DNA of 64,000 nucleotides from Fuscibacter oryzae (GCF_016765795.1 NZ_JAESVP010000003.1:124001-188000), one strand, 5' to 3'; counted from the first letter of the stretch, positions 18,417 to 26,295 are shown. Made by a program: numbers and translations. Notes: a model not told the origin generated them from the letters alone.

Positions 18417-18501
18417 CATTCAGAAATCGCGGTCGAGCGGCTAACAAGCTCGACAGAGCACCACATCGAAGCACGGGCTACGGCCCGTGTTTCCATTTTT
18501 T
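18417..18501 (+). ncRNA. tracrRNA (short form)
   Basis: The anti-repeat at 18417-18445 pairs with the first 28 bases of the CRISPR repeat. Sixteen bases are perfect at its 5' end (CATTCAGAAATCGCGG), and a small bulge/mismatch lies near the other end. A 4-bp GCTC/GAGC stem follows as the nexus-like hairpin. The 3' end is an intrinsic terminator: CACGGGC/GCCCGTG with a TACG loop (18472-18489), then TTT and a run of six T. It is transcribed divergently from cas9, and Cas9 would need it to mature and load crRNAs. Confidence 0.9.
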
Positions 18502-18551
18502 GCACACAGGCTTCTTAGCCTGTCTTGAGGTGTTGATTTCGGTTTGTCAGG

Positions 18552-18674
18552 ATGCTGCACATCCAAGACCCACCGATCGATCCCGAGACCGAGCCGTTCC
18601 CCGATTTTTCGCGCAACGCGCGCATCGCCGGAGAGGCCAGGAGCGAGTCACTGAGAGCCCTTCTGTTTTCGTGA
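18552..18674 (+). CDS. Small hypothetical protein (40 residues)
   Basis: A short frame starting MLHIQDPPIDPETEPFPDFS and ending in ALLFS. The PETEPFPDF-type opening is familiar from small alphaproteobacterial proteins of unknown function, but I cannot name a family. It lies between the tracrRNA terminator and the SOS operator. A weak AGG sits directly before the ATG, so translation is uncertain. Confidence 0.4.
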   Translation: MLHIQDPPIDPETEPFPDFSRNARIAGEARSESLRALLFS

Positions 18675-18736
18675 GTCACTGACACCTCAAACAGCCCCAC
18701 CCCACCTCCTAGCGCGCCTCTGGGCCTCTGCGGCCG

Positions 18737-18746
18737 CCCCCCCCCC
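18737..18746. repeat. Ten-cytosine homopolymer tract
   Basis: A run of ten C lies about 37 bp upstream of the LexA operator and outside any confident gene. Such tracts slip easily during replication. Here it could only alter the spacing upstream of the SOS promoter. Confidence 0.6.
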
Positions 18747-18782
18747 TCTCCTGAAGCGGCCCGGAATTCTTTCACGCATCTC

Positions 18783-18808
18783 GAACTGGACAAGTTCGCA
18801 CAATGTTC
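18783..18808. promoter_or_regulatory. LexA operator with three half-sites (SOS box)
   Basis: GAAC (18783-18786), GTTC (18794-18797) and GTTC (18805-18808) are spaced exactly seven bases apart each time. GTTC-N7-GTTC is the alphaproteobacterial LexA box, and the first pair forms GAAC-N7-GTTC on the same phase. It lies 35 bases before the SRAP start and would place the SRAP-imuA-imuB-dnaE2 operon under DNA-damage control. Confidence 0.8.
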
Positions 18809-18842
18809 GCACCCTGTCATCTTGCTGATTCTGGACCCTGCG

Positions 18843-19523
18843 ATGTGCAACCTCTACTCCGAGACCAAAAGCCAGGACGCGATGCGGCATGTCTTCGATG
18901 ATGTCGTCGAGGAGGAGGAGCCCTTCGAGGATCTGACCGGCAACCTGCCACCGATGGCTGGAATCTGGCCGGACTACCTGGCGCCAATCTTTCGTCATGG
19001 CGGAAATGGTGGCTGGCGGCTTTCGATGGCGCGCTGGGGATTGCCGACGCCACCACAGTTTCTGACCGGCAAGCGCACCGACCCCGGTGTGACGAATGTC
19101 CGCAATCTGGCCTCACCGCACTGGCGGCGCTGGTTGGGCGTCGAGCATCGCTGCCTCGTGCCGTTCACCTCCTTCGCGGAGCCTGACACCCGCCAGGGGC
19201 CGACCAAAGGCAAACCCGTCTGGTTCGCACTCGGCCCTGATCGACCGCTGGCCTTCTTTGCTGGCATTCGCACCGGCTGGACCTCGGTGCGCAAGGTGAA
19301 GGAAGGCGAGGTGACGGTCGATGCCTTTGGTTTCCTCACCTGCGCACCCAACCGCGAGGTCGAGGCCATCCACCCCAAGGCGATGCCCGTGATCCTGGTG
19401 CGGCCGGAGGAGTGGCGCGCGTGGTTGACGGCCCCGATCGAACAAGCGCTGCATCTGCAACGCCCACTGCCGGACGGCGAGTTGGACATCGTGCTGGAGG
19501 GTGTGAATGAAGACCCTGCGTGA
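18843..19523 (+). CDS. SOS response-associated peptidase (SRAP/YedK/HMCES family)
   Basis: A 226-residue SRAP protein, the family that covalently caps abasic sites in single-stranded DNA. The start at 18843 gives MCNLYS, leaving the required cysteine at position 2 after methionine removal; an upstream in-frame start at 18822 would bury it. Other conserved segments are TNVRNLASPHWRRWL (asparagine), CLVPFTSFAEP, and IHPKAMPVIL (active-site histidine). The gene directly follows a LexA operator and its end overlaps the imuA start by 17 bases. Co-transcription with a translesion polymerase set fits a role in handling damaged templates during SOS. Confidence 0.9.
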   Translation: MCNLYSETKSQDAMRHVFDDVVEEEEPFEDLTGNLPPMAGIWPDYLAPIFRHGGNGGWRLSMARWGLPTPPQFLTGKRTDPGVTNVRNLASPHWRRWLGVEHRCLVPFTSFAEPDTRQGPTKGKPVWFALGPDRPLAFFAGIRTGWTSVRKVKEGEVTVDAFGFLTCAPNREVEAIHPKAMPVILVRPEEWRAWLTAPIEQALHLQRPLPDGELDIVLEGVNEDPA

Positions 19524-20094
19524 TCGACCGTCCAGCGACTCCCTCGCCCTCGCCAAAGCCCGTGTGCACGAGGCCGAAGGACCGGGCCGACGCGCCTTCG
19601 CGGTCTATCAGGGCCTGCGTCACCCCGGCCCGGTCGTCTGGGTGCTGCCTGCGCATGAACCGCAGCGCCCTCTGCTGGCCGGTCTGCCTTCGGGGCTGGG
19701 TGAACGGCTGATGATCCTCACCCCCAAAGGCGAGACCGATCTGCTGTGGTGCGTCGAAGAGGCGTTGCGGGCCAGCCCCGTCGCTCTGGTCATCGCAGAG
19801 CCACAACAGCCGCTGTCGCTGACGGCCGGTCGTCGGTTTCAACTTGCGGCCGAGGCGGGGCGAACGGTCGGCCTGATGTTGATCCAGGAGGGTCAGGGCA
19901 GCAACGCGACCGAGACACGCTGGCACTGCGCACCATTGGCGACGACGGACTCGACTCTGCACAGCTGGTCCCTTAACAAGAACAAATCAGGAACAATCGG
20001 AACGCTGATTGCAGAGTGGGATGTCACGTCGCCTCATGTCCATCTGGTTTCCCAGGCTGGCGAGCGAGACCAGCTTGCGGACCCGGCCCGTTGA
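19507..20094 (+). CDS. imuA: ImuA, RecA-like accessory factor of the SOS mutasome
   Basis: A 195-residue ImuA-like protein, distantly related to RecA/SulA, that works with ImuB and DnaE2 in damage-induced mutagenesis. Recognisable stretches are AFAVYQGLRHPGPVVWVLPA near the N-terminus and a long helix-rich middle (LLWCVEEALRASPVALVIAE). It overlaps the SRAP gene by 17 bases and the imuB start by about 70 bases, so all four genes are very likely translated from one message. The assignment rests partly on order, which is the standard imuA-imuB-dnaE2 arrangement. Confidence 0.8.
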   Translation: MKTLRDRPSSDSLALAKARVHEAEGPGRRAFAVYQGLRHPGPVVWVLPAHEPQRPLLAGLPSGLGERLMILTPKGETDLLWCVEEALRASPVALVIAEPQQPLSLTAGRRFQLAAEAGRTVGLMLIQEGQGSNATETRWHCAPLATTDSTLHSWSLNKNKSGTIGTLIAEWDVTSPHVHLVSQAGERDQLADPAR

Positions 20095-21493
20095 GGGGCC
20101 CTTCGCGCTGATCCATCGGTCGGCCAATGCCGATCACCTACATTGTCTGAACCCTCTGGCCGAACGACATGGCCTGCGTCGCGGCATGTCGCTGGCCGAT
20201 GCGAGGGCGATCTGCCCTGATCTGGCGACCCGGCCTGCCGATCTGGTTGCCGAAGCCAGATCGCTGACCACCTTGCGTCGCTGGGCCGGTCGTTACGCAC
20301 CGATGGTTGCCGTTTCGGGTTCGGACGGGCTTATCGCCGACATCACGGGCGTCGCGCATCTCTTTGGCGGCGAGGCCGAGGTGCGGGGCGATCTTCATGC
20401 GAGGCTTGCTCAGGCCGGGCTTTCGGTCACCAGCGCCATCGCTGGCAGTCTGGGCGCCGCCCATGCTCTGGCGCGACATGGCGGCGGTATCATCGCCGAG
20501 GGTGCCTTGCAGGCAGGTATCGAGCACCTGCCAGTCTCGGCCCTGCGGATCGAACATGCCACCGCCGAGGCTTTGGCGCGGGTCGGTCTGGCGCGGATCG
20601 GCGATCTGATCGCGCAACCGAGGGCTCCCCTTGCAAGACGGTTCGGCATCGCCCTGATCCAGCGCCTCGATCAGATCTTGGGCCACCAACCAGAGCCGGT
20701 CTCTGCCGACCCTGACCCTCCACATTTCGGGGTGCGGATGACGCTGCCGGACCCGATCGGCCTGACCTCGGATGTCATGGCCGGGCTGGCGCGTTTGCTG
20801 GACCGGCTCTGCACCACCCTGGCCCTGCATCGCCGTGGAGCGCGTCGTCTGCGGTTGGAACTGCGTCGGGTCGATCGCGGAACGGTGCAGGTCGAGATCG
20901 GGCTGGCACGCGCCATGCGTGACCCGGCCCGCATCCTGGCGCTGTTCGCCAAAGGCGTCGAAGAGATCAACGCAGGGTTCGGCATCGACGCTTTGCGCCT
21001 CTTTGCCGCGATCACCGAACCCATGGCCCCCGAACAGATCGGCCACGGCGCCCAGGTCAAGACGGAGGATGCGCTGGCCGATCTGGTCTCGCGTCTTGGC
21101 AACCGCATCGGCTTTGACCGCGTGCTGCGTCTGGCTCCGGCAGACAGCCTGATCCCCGAACGCAGCTTTCAGATGGTGTCGGCGGCCTGGTCAGAGCCGG
21201 TCGCGGCCCCGCCCTGGTCTGGTCCGCCACGCCCGATCACCCTGTTTCCACCCGAACCTGTCACGCAGGTCTCCGGCCACCCGCCCGCGCGATTTCGCTG
21301 GCGGCGGATGCGCCTGACCACGCTGCGCGCCCAAGGCCCGGAACGCATCGCCCCCGAATGGTGGTTCGATGATCCAGCCTGGCGCAGCGGCCTGCGTGAC
21401 TACTGGCGGATCGAGACCCAGGAAGGCCCGCGGCTCTGGCTGTTTCACACCCCACAGACCCCGAGCTGGTGCGTGCAGGGAGAGTTCGCATGA
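20021..21493 (+). CDS. imuB: ImuB, catalytically inactive Y-family polymerase homologue
   Basis: A 490-residue Y-family protein that scaffolds the mutasome by linking ImuA, DnaE2 and the beta clamp. The N-terminus reads SIWFPRLASE where active Pol IV/V proteins have the DxDxFF motif, and no substitute acidic triad is visible, so polymerase activity should be absent, as is normal for ImuB. Palm and little-finger regions run to about residue 370, followed by the ImuB-specific tail. The ATG at 20021 is preceded by GAGTGGG; TTG at 20009 and ATG at 20036 are alternatives. The stop overlaps the dnaE2 start by four bases. Confidence 0.88.
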   Translation: MSRRLMSIWFPRLASETSLRTRPVEGPFALIHRSANADHLHCLNPLAERHGLRRGMSLADARAICPDLATRPADLVAEARSLTTLRRWAGRYAPMVAVSGSDGLIADITGVAHLFGGEAEVRGDLHARLAQAGLSVTSAIAGSLGAAHALARHGGGIIAEGALQAGIEHLPVSALRIEHATAEALARVGLARIGDLIAQPRAPLARRFGIALIQRLDQILGHQPEPVSADPDPPHFGVRMTLPDPIGLTSDVMAGLARLLDRLCTTLALHRRGARRLRLELRRVDRGTVQVEIGLARAMRDPARILALFAKGVEEINAGFGIDALRLFAAITEPMAPEQIGHGAQVKTEDALADLVSRLGNRIGFDRVLRLAPADSLIPERSFQMVSAAWSEPVAAPPWSGPPRPITLFPPEPVTQVSGHPPARFRWRRMRLTTLRAQGPERIAPEWWFDDPAWRSGLRDYWRIETQEGPRLWLFHTPQTPSWCVQGEFA

Positions 21494-24400
21494 CCGGCTA
21501 TGCCGAGCTTTGCGTCACCTCGAACTTCACCTTCCTCAACGGTGCCTCCCACCCCGAGGAGCTGGTGACCCGCGCCGCCGAACTGGGCCTGACCGCCATC
21601 GCCATCACCGACCGCAATTCGGTCGCGGGTGTGGTGCGGGCGTTTTCGGCGTTGAAGGAACTGGCGCGGCTGAAAGAGGAGGCGCAGACCGAGGCCGCAA
21701 AGACCGAGATCGCGCAACCGGGACCGGCGATCCGCTCGCAGCGTGTGACCGATCATTCCAGCCGACAAACCGTGCCACATTTCACCGGCGAGACATCGGC
21801 GCCGATGATATCCGACCTGACATTGCCCAGGCTGATCCCCGGTGCGCGGCTGGAGCTGACCGACAGTCCGGTCAATTGGCTGGCGCTGCCGACCGATGTC
21901 GCGGCCTGGTCTCGCCTGACCCGCTTGCTTTCCTTGGGCAAGCGTCGTGCAACCAAAGGCGAATGCAGCCTGACCCGCGCCGATCTGATCCAGTGGGGAC
22001 AGGGGTTGATCCTGATCGCCCTGCCGCCTGATCCAATGACGACCACCGTGCCGGTCATCGACATCACCCGCATCGCCCGCGCTTTTCCCGGTCAGTGCTA
22101 TCTCGGCGCGGCCCCGCAGTATGACGGGCGTGATCAGCGACGCCTCGACCACCTCGCAGCACTTGCTCAGGCCACCGCCCTCGCGCTGGTCGCGGTCGGG
22201 GATGTGCTGATGCACCGCGCCAGTCGCCGCCCTCTGGCCGATGTGCTGACCTGCCTGCGGATCGGCTGCACCATCGACAACATCGGTCGGAACCGCCTGA
22301 CCAATGGCGAGCGACGGCTGAAGTCTGGCGCCGAGATGGCCCGCCTCTTCAATCGTTACCCCGCTGCGATCCGTCGCAGCGTAGAGATCGCCGACCGCTG
22401 TGCCTTTCGTCTCGACGAGCTGCGCTATCAATATCCCGACGAGGCCCAGAATGGGGAACCTGCCCAGACCCGTCTGGAGCGCCTGACCCGCGATGGCCTC
22501 GTCTGGCGCTATCCAGAAGGACCACCCCCGAAGATCCTCCAGCGCGTCGAGAAGGAGCTGACGCTGATCGCCGAGGTCAGCTATGCGCCCTATTTCCTGA
22601 CGGTGCATGACATCGTGGCCTTCGCCCGATCCAGGAGCATCCTGTGCCAGGGGCGCGGCTCGGCCGCCAATTCGGTGGTCTGCTATCTCCTCGGCATCAC
22701 CGAAGTGCCGCCTGAGTCCATCACCCTGATCTTCGAGCGGTTCATTTCGAAGGAACGCGGCGAGCCGCCGGACATCGACGTGGATTTCGAACACGAACGC
22801 CGCGAAGAGGTGATCCAGTGGATCTATGACCGCTATGGCCGCGACCGCGCCGGTCTGACGGCAACCGTAATTCATTTCCGCAGTCGTGCCGCCATCCGCG
22901 AAGTCGGCAAGGTCATGGGGCTGTCGCAAGATGTGATCGCGCGGCTTTCGGGGCAGATCTGGGGCTGGTCGTCGGCAGCCCCCGGCGAAGACCGGCTGCG
23001 CGACGCGGGTCTGTCGCCAAACGACCGGCGCGTCGTGCTGGCGATGCAGTTGATCGGCGAGATCATCGGCTTTCCGCGCCACCTGTCGCAGCATGTCGGC
23101 GGTTTCGTTATCACCCATGGCCGTTTGGATGAGCTTTGCCCGATCGAGAACGCGGCGATGGAGGATCGCACCGTCATCGAATGGGACAAGGATGACATCG
23201 ACGCGCTTGGCCTGCTGAAGGTGGACATCCTGGCGCTTGGGATGCTGACCGCGATCCGCAAGTCGTTTGCGATGCTGGCCGATCATCGCGGGCGGCAGCT
23301 GACCCTCGCCAATGTTCCGCCGGAAGATCCCCTGGTCTATGACATGCTCTGCCGTGCCGATGCCATCGGGGTGTTCCAGGTGGAAAGCCGGGCGCAGCTG
23401 AACTTCCTGCCCCGGATGCGACCACGCCAGTTCTACGATCTGGTCTGCGAGGTGGCGATCGTCCGGCCCGGCCCGATCCAGGGCGGCATGGTCCACCCCT
23501 TCATCAACCGCCGACAGGGGCGCGAGAAGGTCGAAGACCTTGGTCCAGCGATGATGGAGGTGCTTGGTCGCACCTATGGCGTGCCACTTTTTCAAGAACA
23601 GGTCCTCCAAATCGCTGTCGTCGCGGCCGGATTCACCCCGTCCGAGGCCGATCGTCTGCGTCGCAGCCTCGCCACCTTCAAGCGCATGGGCACCATCGGC
23701 TCGTTTCGGGACCGCTTCATCTCCGGCATGTTGGCGCGCGGCTATGATGCCGGTTTCGCCGCCCGCTGTTTCGCCCAGATCGAGGGCTTCGGCTCCTACG
23801 GCTTTCCTGAATCCCACGCGGCCAGCTTCGCACGCCTGGTCTATGTTTCGGCCTGGCTGAAGTGCCATTACCCGGCGATCTTCACCTGCGGCCTGTTGAA
23901 CAGCCAGCCGATGGGGTTCTACGCGCCTGCCCAGCTGGTGCGCGATGCACGGGATCATGGGGTGGAGGTGCGGCCGGTGTCGGTCAACCACTCGCATTGG
24001 GACTGCACGCTGGAGCTGCGCTCGGACGGTGCGTTGGCGCTGCGTCTGGGGTTCAGGCAGATCAAGGGTCTGCGCGAGGAGGATGCCATCTGGATCGCCG
24101 CCGCCCGCGGTAATGGCTATCCTGACGTGGAAAGCCTCTGGCGGCGGGCCGGTATCCGCGCCGATACGCTGGAACGGCTGGCCGAAGGCGATGCTTTCTC
24201 AGCCCTTGGCCTGACCCGTCGCGACGCCCTCTGGGCCGCCCAGGCGCTGCGGGCACCAAAGCCGCTGCCGTTGTTCGGCGCAGATGGCGAGGGATTGACT
24301 GAGCCCGCGGTGGTCCTGCCGCAGATGACCCTCGGTCAGGAGGTGATCGAGGATTACCTCGCCCTGCGCCTGTCACTGCGTGCGCATCCGATGGAGCTTC

Positions 24401-24846
24401 TTCGACCTGGGATGACCGAAAGTCTGCCCCACAATCGCCTGGCTGAGGCCAAGGGGCGCATCACCATCACCGGCCTCGTCATCACCCGCCAGCGGCCAGG
24501 CACAGCGTCAGGCGTGATCTTCCTGACGCTGGAGGACGAGACTGGCACCGCCAACGTGGTGATCTGGCGGAAGATCTATGACACTTTCCGCAAGGCAGTG
24601 ATCGCCGGTCGGCTCCTGCGCGTCACGGGCCGGATCCAGCGCGATGGTCAGGTCACCCATCTGATCGCCGAGCGGGTCGAAGACCTGTCACCCCTCCTCG
24701 CCACCCTCGGTCGTCAGGTGCTGATCAACATCAATGACGGCCGCGCCGATGAAACGAAGCGCCCGGTTGGTGGGAGCAGAAGGTCAAGCGCGCATCACCC
24801 GCGGGAGCAGGCCAAGAAGTTGTTTCCGAGCCGGGATTTTCATTGA
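21490..24846 (+). CDS. dnaE2: Error-prone DNA polymerase III alpha subunit DnaE2
   Basis: An 1118-residue C-family polymerase that carries out translesion synthesis in the SOS mutasome. The PHP domain opens with CVTSNFTFLNGASHPEELV and AIAITDRNSVAGVVRA. The palm has PPDIDVDFEHERR, with the catalytic aspartates at about residues 428, 430 and 432. An OB-fold near residues 990-1060 carries ITITGLVITRQRPGTASGVI. The C-terminus ends HPREQAKKLFPSRDFH, the usual DnaE2 ending. The ATG at 21490 overlaps the imuB stop. Full length and all motifs suggest an active enzyme. This is an SOS-controlled copy carried as element cargo. Confidence 0.93.
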   Translation: MTGYAELCVTSNFTFLNGASHPEELVTRAAELGLTAIAITDRNSVAGVVRAFSALKELARLKEEAQTEAAKTEIAQPGPAIRSQRVTDHSSRQTVPHFTGETSAPMISDLTLPRLIPGARLELTDSPVNWLALPTDVAAWSRLTRLLSLGKRRATKGECSLTRADLIQWGQGLILIALPPDPMTTTVPVIDITRIARAFPGQCYLGAAPQYDGRDQRRLDHLAALAQATALALVAVGDVLMHRASRRPLADVLTCLRIGCTIDNIGRNRLTNGERRLKSGAEMARLFNRYPAAIRRSVEIADRCAFRLDELRYQYPDEAQNGEPAQTRLERLTRDGLVWRYPEGPPPKILQRVEKELTLIAEVSYAPYFLTVHDIVAFARSRSILCQGRGSAANSVVCYLLGITEVPPESITLIFERFISKERGEPPDIDVDFEHERREEVIQWIYDRYGRDRAGLTATVIHFRSRAAIREVGKVMGLSQDVIARLSGQIWGWSSAAPGEDRLRDAGLSPNDRRVVLAMQLIGEIIGFPRHLSQHVGGFVITHGRLDELCPIENAAMEDRTVIEWDKDDIDALGLLKVDILALGMLTAIRKSFAMLADHRGRQLTLANVPPEDPLVYDMLCRADAIGVFQVESRAQLNFLPRMRPRQFYDLVCEVAIVRPGPIQGGMVHPFINRRQGREKVEDLGPAMMEVLGRTYGVPLFQEQVLQIAVVAAGFTPSEADRLRRSLATFKRMGTIGSFRDRFISGMLARGYDAGFAARCFAQIEGFGSYGFPESHAASFARLVYVSAWLKCHYPAIFTCGLLNSQPMGFYAPAQLVRDARDHGVEVRPVSVNHSHWDCTLELRSDGALALRLGFRQIKGLREEDAIWIAAARGNGYPDVESLWRRAGIRADTLERLAEGDAFSALGLTRRDALWAAQALRAPKPLPLFGADGEGLTEPAVVLPQMTLGQEVIEDYLALRLSLRAHPMELLRPGMTESLPHNRLAEAKGRITITGLVITRQRPGTASGVIFLTLEDETGTANVVIWRKIYDTFRKAVIAGRLLRVTGRIQRDGQVTHLIAERVEDLSPLLATLGRQVLININDGRADETKRPVGGSRRSSAHHPREQAKKLFPSRDFH

Positions 24847-24919
24847 GGGCGATGGGCAGAGGCCGGACGGTCGCTACGCCGGGTATGGAGCGCTCCTTTG
24901 ATCTCTGAGGGGCAGTCGA

Positions 24920-25258
24920 TTAGCGAGGGCAATAGTAGACCGTCGCCACTTGGTTCGGGTCGATGGTGCCGTTCTTGAAACCGACGCTGAACGGGCTGAA
25001 GCCAACATAACCGCCGAGCCTGTTCTTGCCGTTCAGCTCCAAGCAGACCAGATCCCGCTTGGTTCCATCGGCGAGTGTTGCCGTCGCGCCGCGGATATCT
25101 CGGAACTGAGCGGACGATGGGTCGATCAGTTGATACGTCAGATGATCTTTCGCTGCCTGGACGTTCTTCGCGTTCGGTTTAGACGGCTGGTAGGTGGCTT
25201 GCATCAGGTCCGAGCAGGCGGTCAAAGTCAAAAAGGCTATAAGGACGAGTTTCTTCAA
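24920..25258 (-). CDS. Small lipoprotein of unknown function
   Basis: A 112-residue protein with a signal peptide ending in the lipobox LTAC, so it is predicted to be lipid-anchored at the cysteine at residue 15. The mature part has the repeat-like segment DHLTYQLIDPSSAQFRDIRG and ends in VATVYYCPR; I do not recognise a named family. The start is TTG at 25258 with GGAAACGGAA just upstream. It is divergent from the Xre regulator at 25403, and the shared region holds a strong inverted repeat, so the two are probably controlled together. Confidence 0.7.
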   Translation of the reverse strand: MKKLVLIAFLTLTACSDLMQATYQPSKPNAKNVQAAKDHLTYQLIDPSSAQFRDIRGATATLADGTKRDLVCLELNGKNRLGGYVGFSPFSVGFKNGTIDPNQVATVYYCPR

Positions 25259-25343
25259 TTCCGTTTCCAGTCAGCATTGGGTTTTTAGTTCGATGCAGCG
25301 GCTGTGCACTGCGTTGCAAATGATCTGCTTCCAGATGGTTAGC

Positions 25344-25375
25344 ACAGTTGTTCTTTCCAAGACTAGAACAACTGT
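25344..25375. promoter_or_regulatory. Inverted-repeat operator upstream of the Xre regulator
   Basis: ACAGTTGTTCT (25344-25354) and AGAACAACTGT (25365-25375) are perfect 11-bp inverted arms separated by 10 bases. The pair lies between the divergent lipoprotein and HTH genes. It is about 28 bp before the HTH start, the position expected for autoregulation by an Xre dimer. Confidence 0.6.
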
Positions 25376-25402
25376 TCGTGGCGCGGTGTCAAGGTGTGCG
25401 GG

Positions 25403-25702
25403 ATGGCTCCCGCCATGGATCGCAGCAACGAACCCTTGGTCATCGCGTTTGCCGCCGCCCTGCGCGAAGCACGGTTGCGCGCGGGCATGACCCAGGAAGA
25501 ACTGGCCGAGCGCGCTGATGTGTCTGTCCGGTTCATTTCGCTGCTGGAGAACGGCAGGCGCCAACCGTCGCTCAGTGCCTTGGCGGCGGTCAGCGCCGGG
25601 TTGAACATTCCGATGTCGATGATGCTTGCGGCGGTCGAGGGTCACCTCATGACCAACCAGGGTAATACAGATGGTGGCAAAGAAGCCACTCCCGAAGCGT
25701 AG
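25403..25702 (+). CDS. Xre-family helix-turn-helix regulator
   Basis: A 99-residue phage-type repressor. The HTH_3 domain spans about residues 15-75 and includes MTQEELAERADVSVRFISLLENG, with a recognition helix around VSVRFISLLE. No other domain is present. The ATG at 25403 is used; GTG at 25394 and ATG at 25415 are alternatives. It faces an inverted-repeat operator and a divergent lipoprotein gene. A role as maintenance or excision regulator of the element is inference from position and family. Confidence 0.8.
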   Translation: MAPAMDRSNEPLVIAFAAALREARLRAGMTQEELAERADVSVRFISLLENGRRQPSLSALAAVSAGLNIPMSMMLAAVEGHLMTNQGNTDGGKEATPEA

Positions 25703-25743
25703 ATATTCTACGCGGACATGCTTGATCGCCAGACAAACCCGAC

Positions 25744-26259
25744 ATGACCAAGACACGCCAGAAACGCGACAACAGCTACTATCTCGACCGCCTGCGCATC
25801 GATCACCCCGGTATTTATGCCGATTTTCAGGCCGGAAAGTTCAAGAATGCGTCCGAGGCGCTGATCAAAGCGGGCCTGCGCAAACCCAAAACAGCTCTTG
25901 ATGCGCTCCATTCGGCTTGGGCGAAGGCGACCACCGCAGAAAGGGTTGCCTTCAAAGCTATGATTGGATGCGCACCGAAAGTATCCACCACGTCATTTAT
26001 TTCACCAGGAGTCAGCCAGCCTACGACACCAGCATCGACGCCAAGGCCAATTCACCAGAACCGCTACCTGACGCCCGAAGCAGCAGATGACATCCGAGCG
26101 ATCATGGCTCGGCGCGGGCTGAAGAATGGTGATGTCATGCGCGAACTTGGCTTCAATCCTTTGAACGCGTCGCTCGGTATGGCCCTGAATCGCAATACGC
26201 AAATCAAAGAACCCCTTCTGAAAGCTCTGGAGGGCTGGATTGTGAGCTATCGGGCATGA
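25744..26259 (+). CDS. Hypothetical protein of the element, possible replication/partition accessory
   Basis: A 171-residue protein with no family I can name. The first 70 residues are helical and include YYLDRLRIDHPGIYADFQAG and a DALHSAWAKATTAERVAF segment. A proline/threonine-rich linker (about residues 85-105) leads to a C-terminal domain that looks like a helix-turn-helix (DDIRAIMARRGLKNGDVMRE). It lies between the Xre regulator and the replication-initiator-like gene in the same direction. DNA binding is inferred from the HTH-like tail. Confidence 0.6.
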   Translation: MTKTRQKRDNSYYLDRLRIDHPGIYADFQAGKFKNASEALIKAGLRKPKTALDALHSAWAKATTAERVAFKAMIGCAPKVSTTSFISPGVSQPTTPASTPRPIHQNRYLTPEAADDIRAIMARRGLKNGDVMRELGFNPLNASLGMALNRNTQIKEPLLKALEGWIVSYRA

Positions 26260-26270
26260 TGTGCTGGGAC

Positions 26271-26295
26271 AAACGAGACGATCAAACGAGACGAT
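26271..26295. repeat. Tandem 13-bp repeat upstream of the replication-initiator-like gene
   Basis: AAACGAGACGATC is directly followed by AAACGAGACGATG. An inverted pair GTAGAA/TTCTAC lies 48 bases on (26343-26355). Direct repeats plus a palindrome ahead of a Rep-like gene are what a replication origin or Rep operator would look like, but only two copies are present. Confidence 0.45.

Larger units (their letters stand above)
18333..18501 (+). ncRNA. Putative long-form tracrRNA / natural single-guide RNA (tracr-L-like)
   Basis: Reading 5' to 3': an 11-base guide-like segment (18333-18343), a degenerate CRISPR repeat (18344-18369) matching repeat positions 1-26 with two C-to-T changes, a 47-base linker, the anti-repeat (18417-18445), a short GCTC/GAGC stem (18448-18459), and a terminator hairpin. 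Both changes in the repeat copy sit opposite G in the anti-repeat, so pairing is kept as G-U. Folded on itself this RNA is a crRNA-tracrRNA fusion whose guide matches the cas9 promoter region. The family precedent is the roughly 171-nt S. pyogenes tracr-L, which represses its cas promoter with an 11-nt match. Its 5' end is not defined by a clear promoter. Confidence 0.65.

Noticed and set aside
18130-18444. A 104-residue plus-strand frame over the cas9-tracrRNA gap
   Set aside because: It runs through the degenerate repeat and the anti-repeat, and shows no motif or ribosome-binding site. The RNA features explain this DNA better.
18515-18850. A 111-residue minus-strand frame between tracrRNA and the SRAP gene
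   Set aside because: It has low-complexity content, crosses the C10 tract and the LexA operator, and has no recognisable domain.
20009-20020. TTG at 20009 as the imuB start
   Set aside because: It is in frame, but the ATG at 20021 has a GAGTGGG sequence ahead of it and gives a more usual N-terminus.
21445-23997. An 850-residue frame on the minus strand
   Set aside because: It is antisense to dnaE2, whose motifs and overlap with imuB are clear. High GC content and codon bias keep the opposite frame open.
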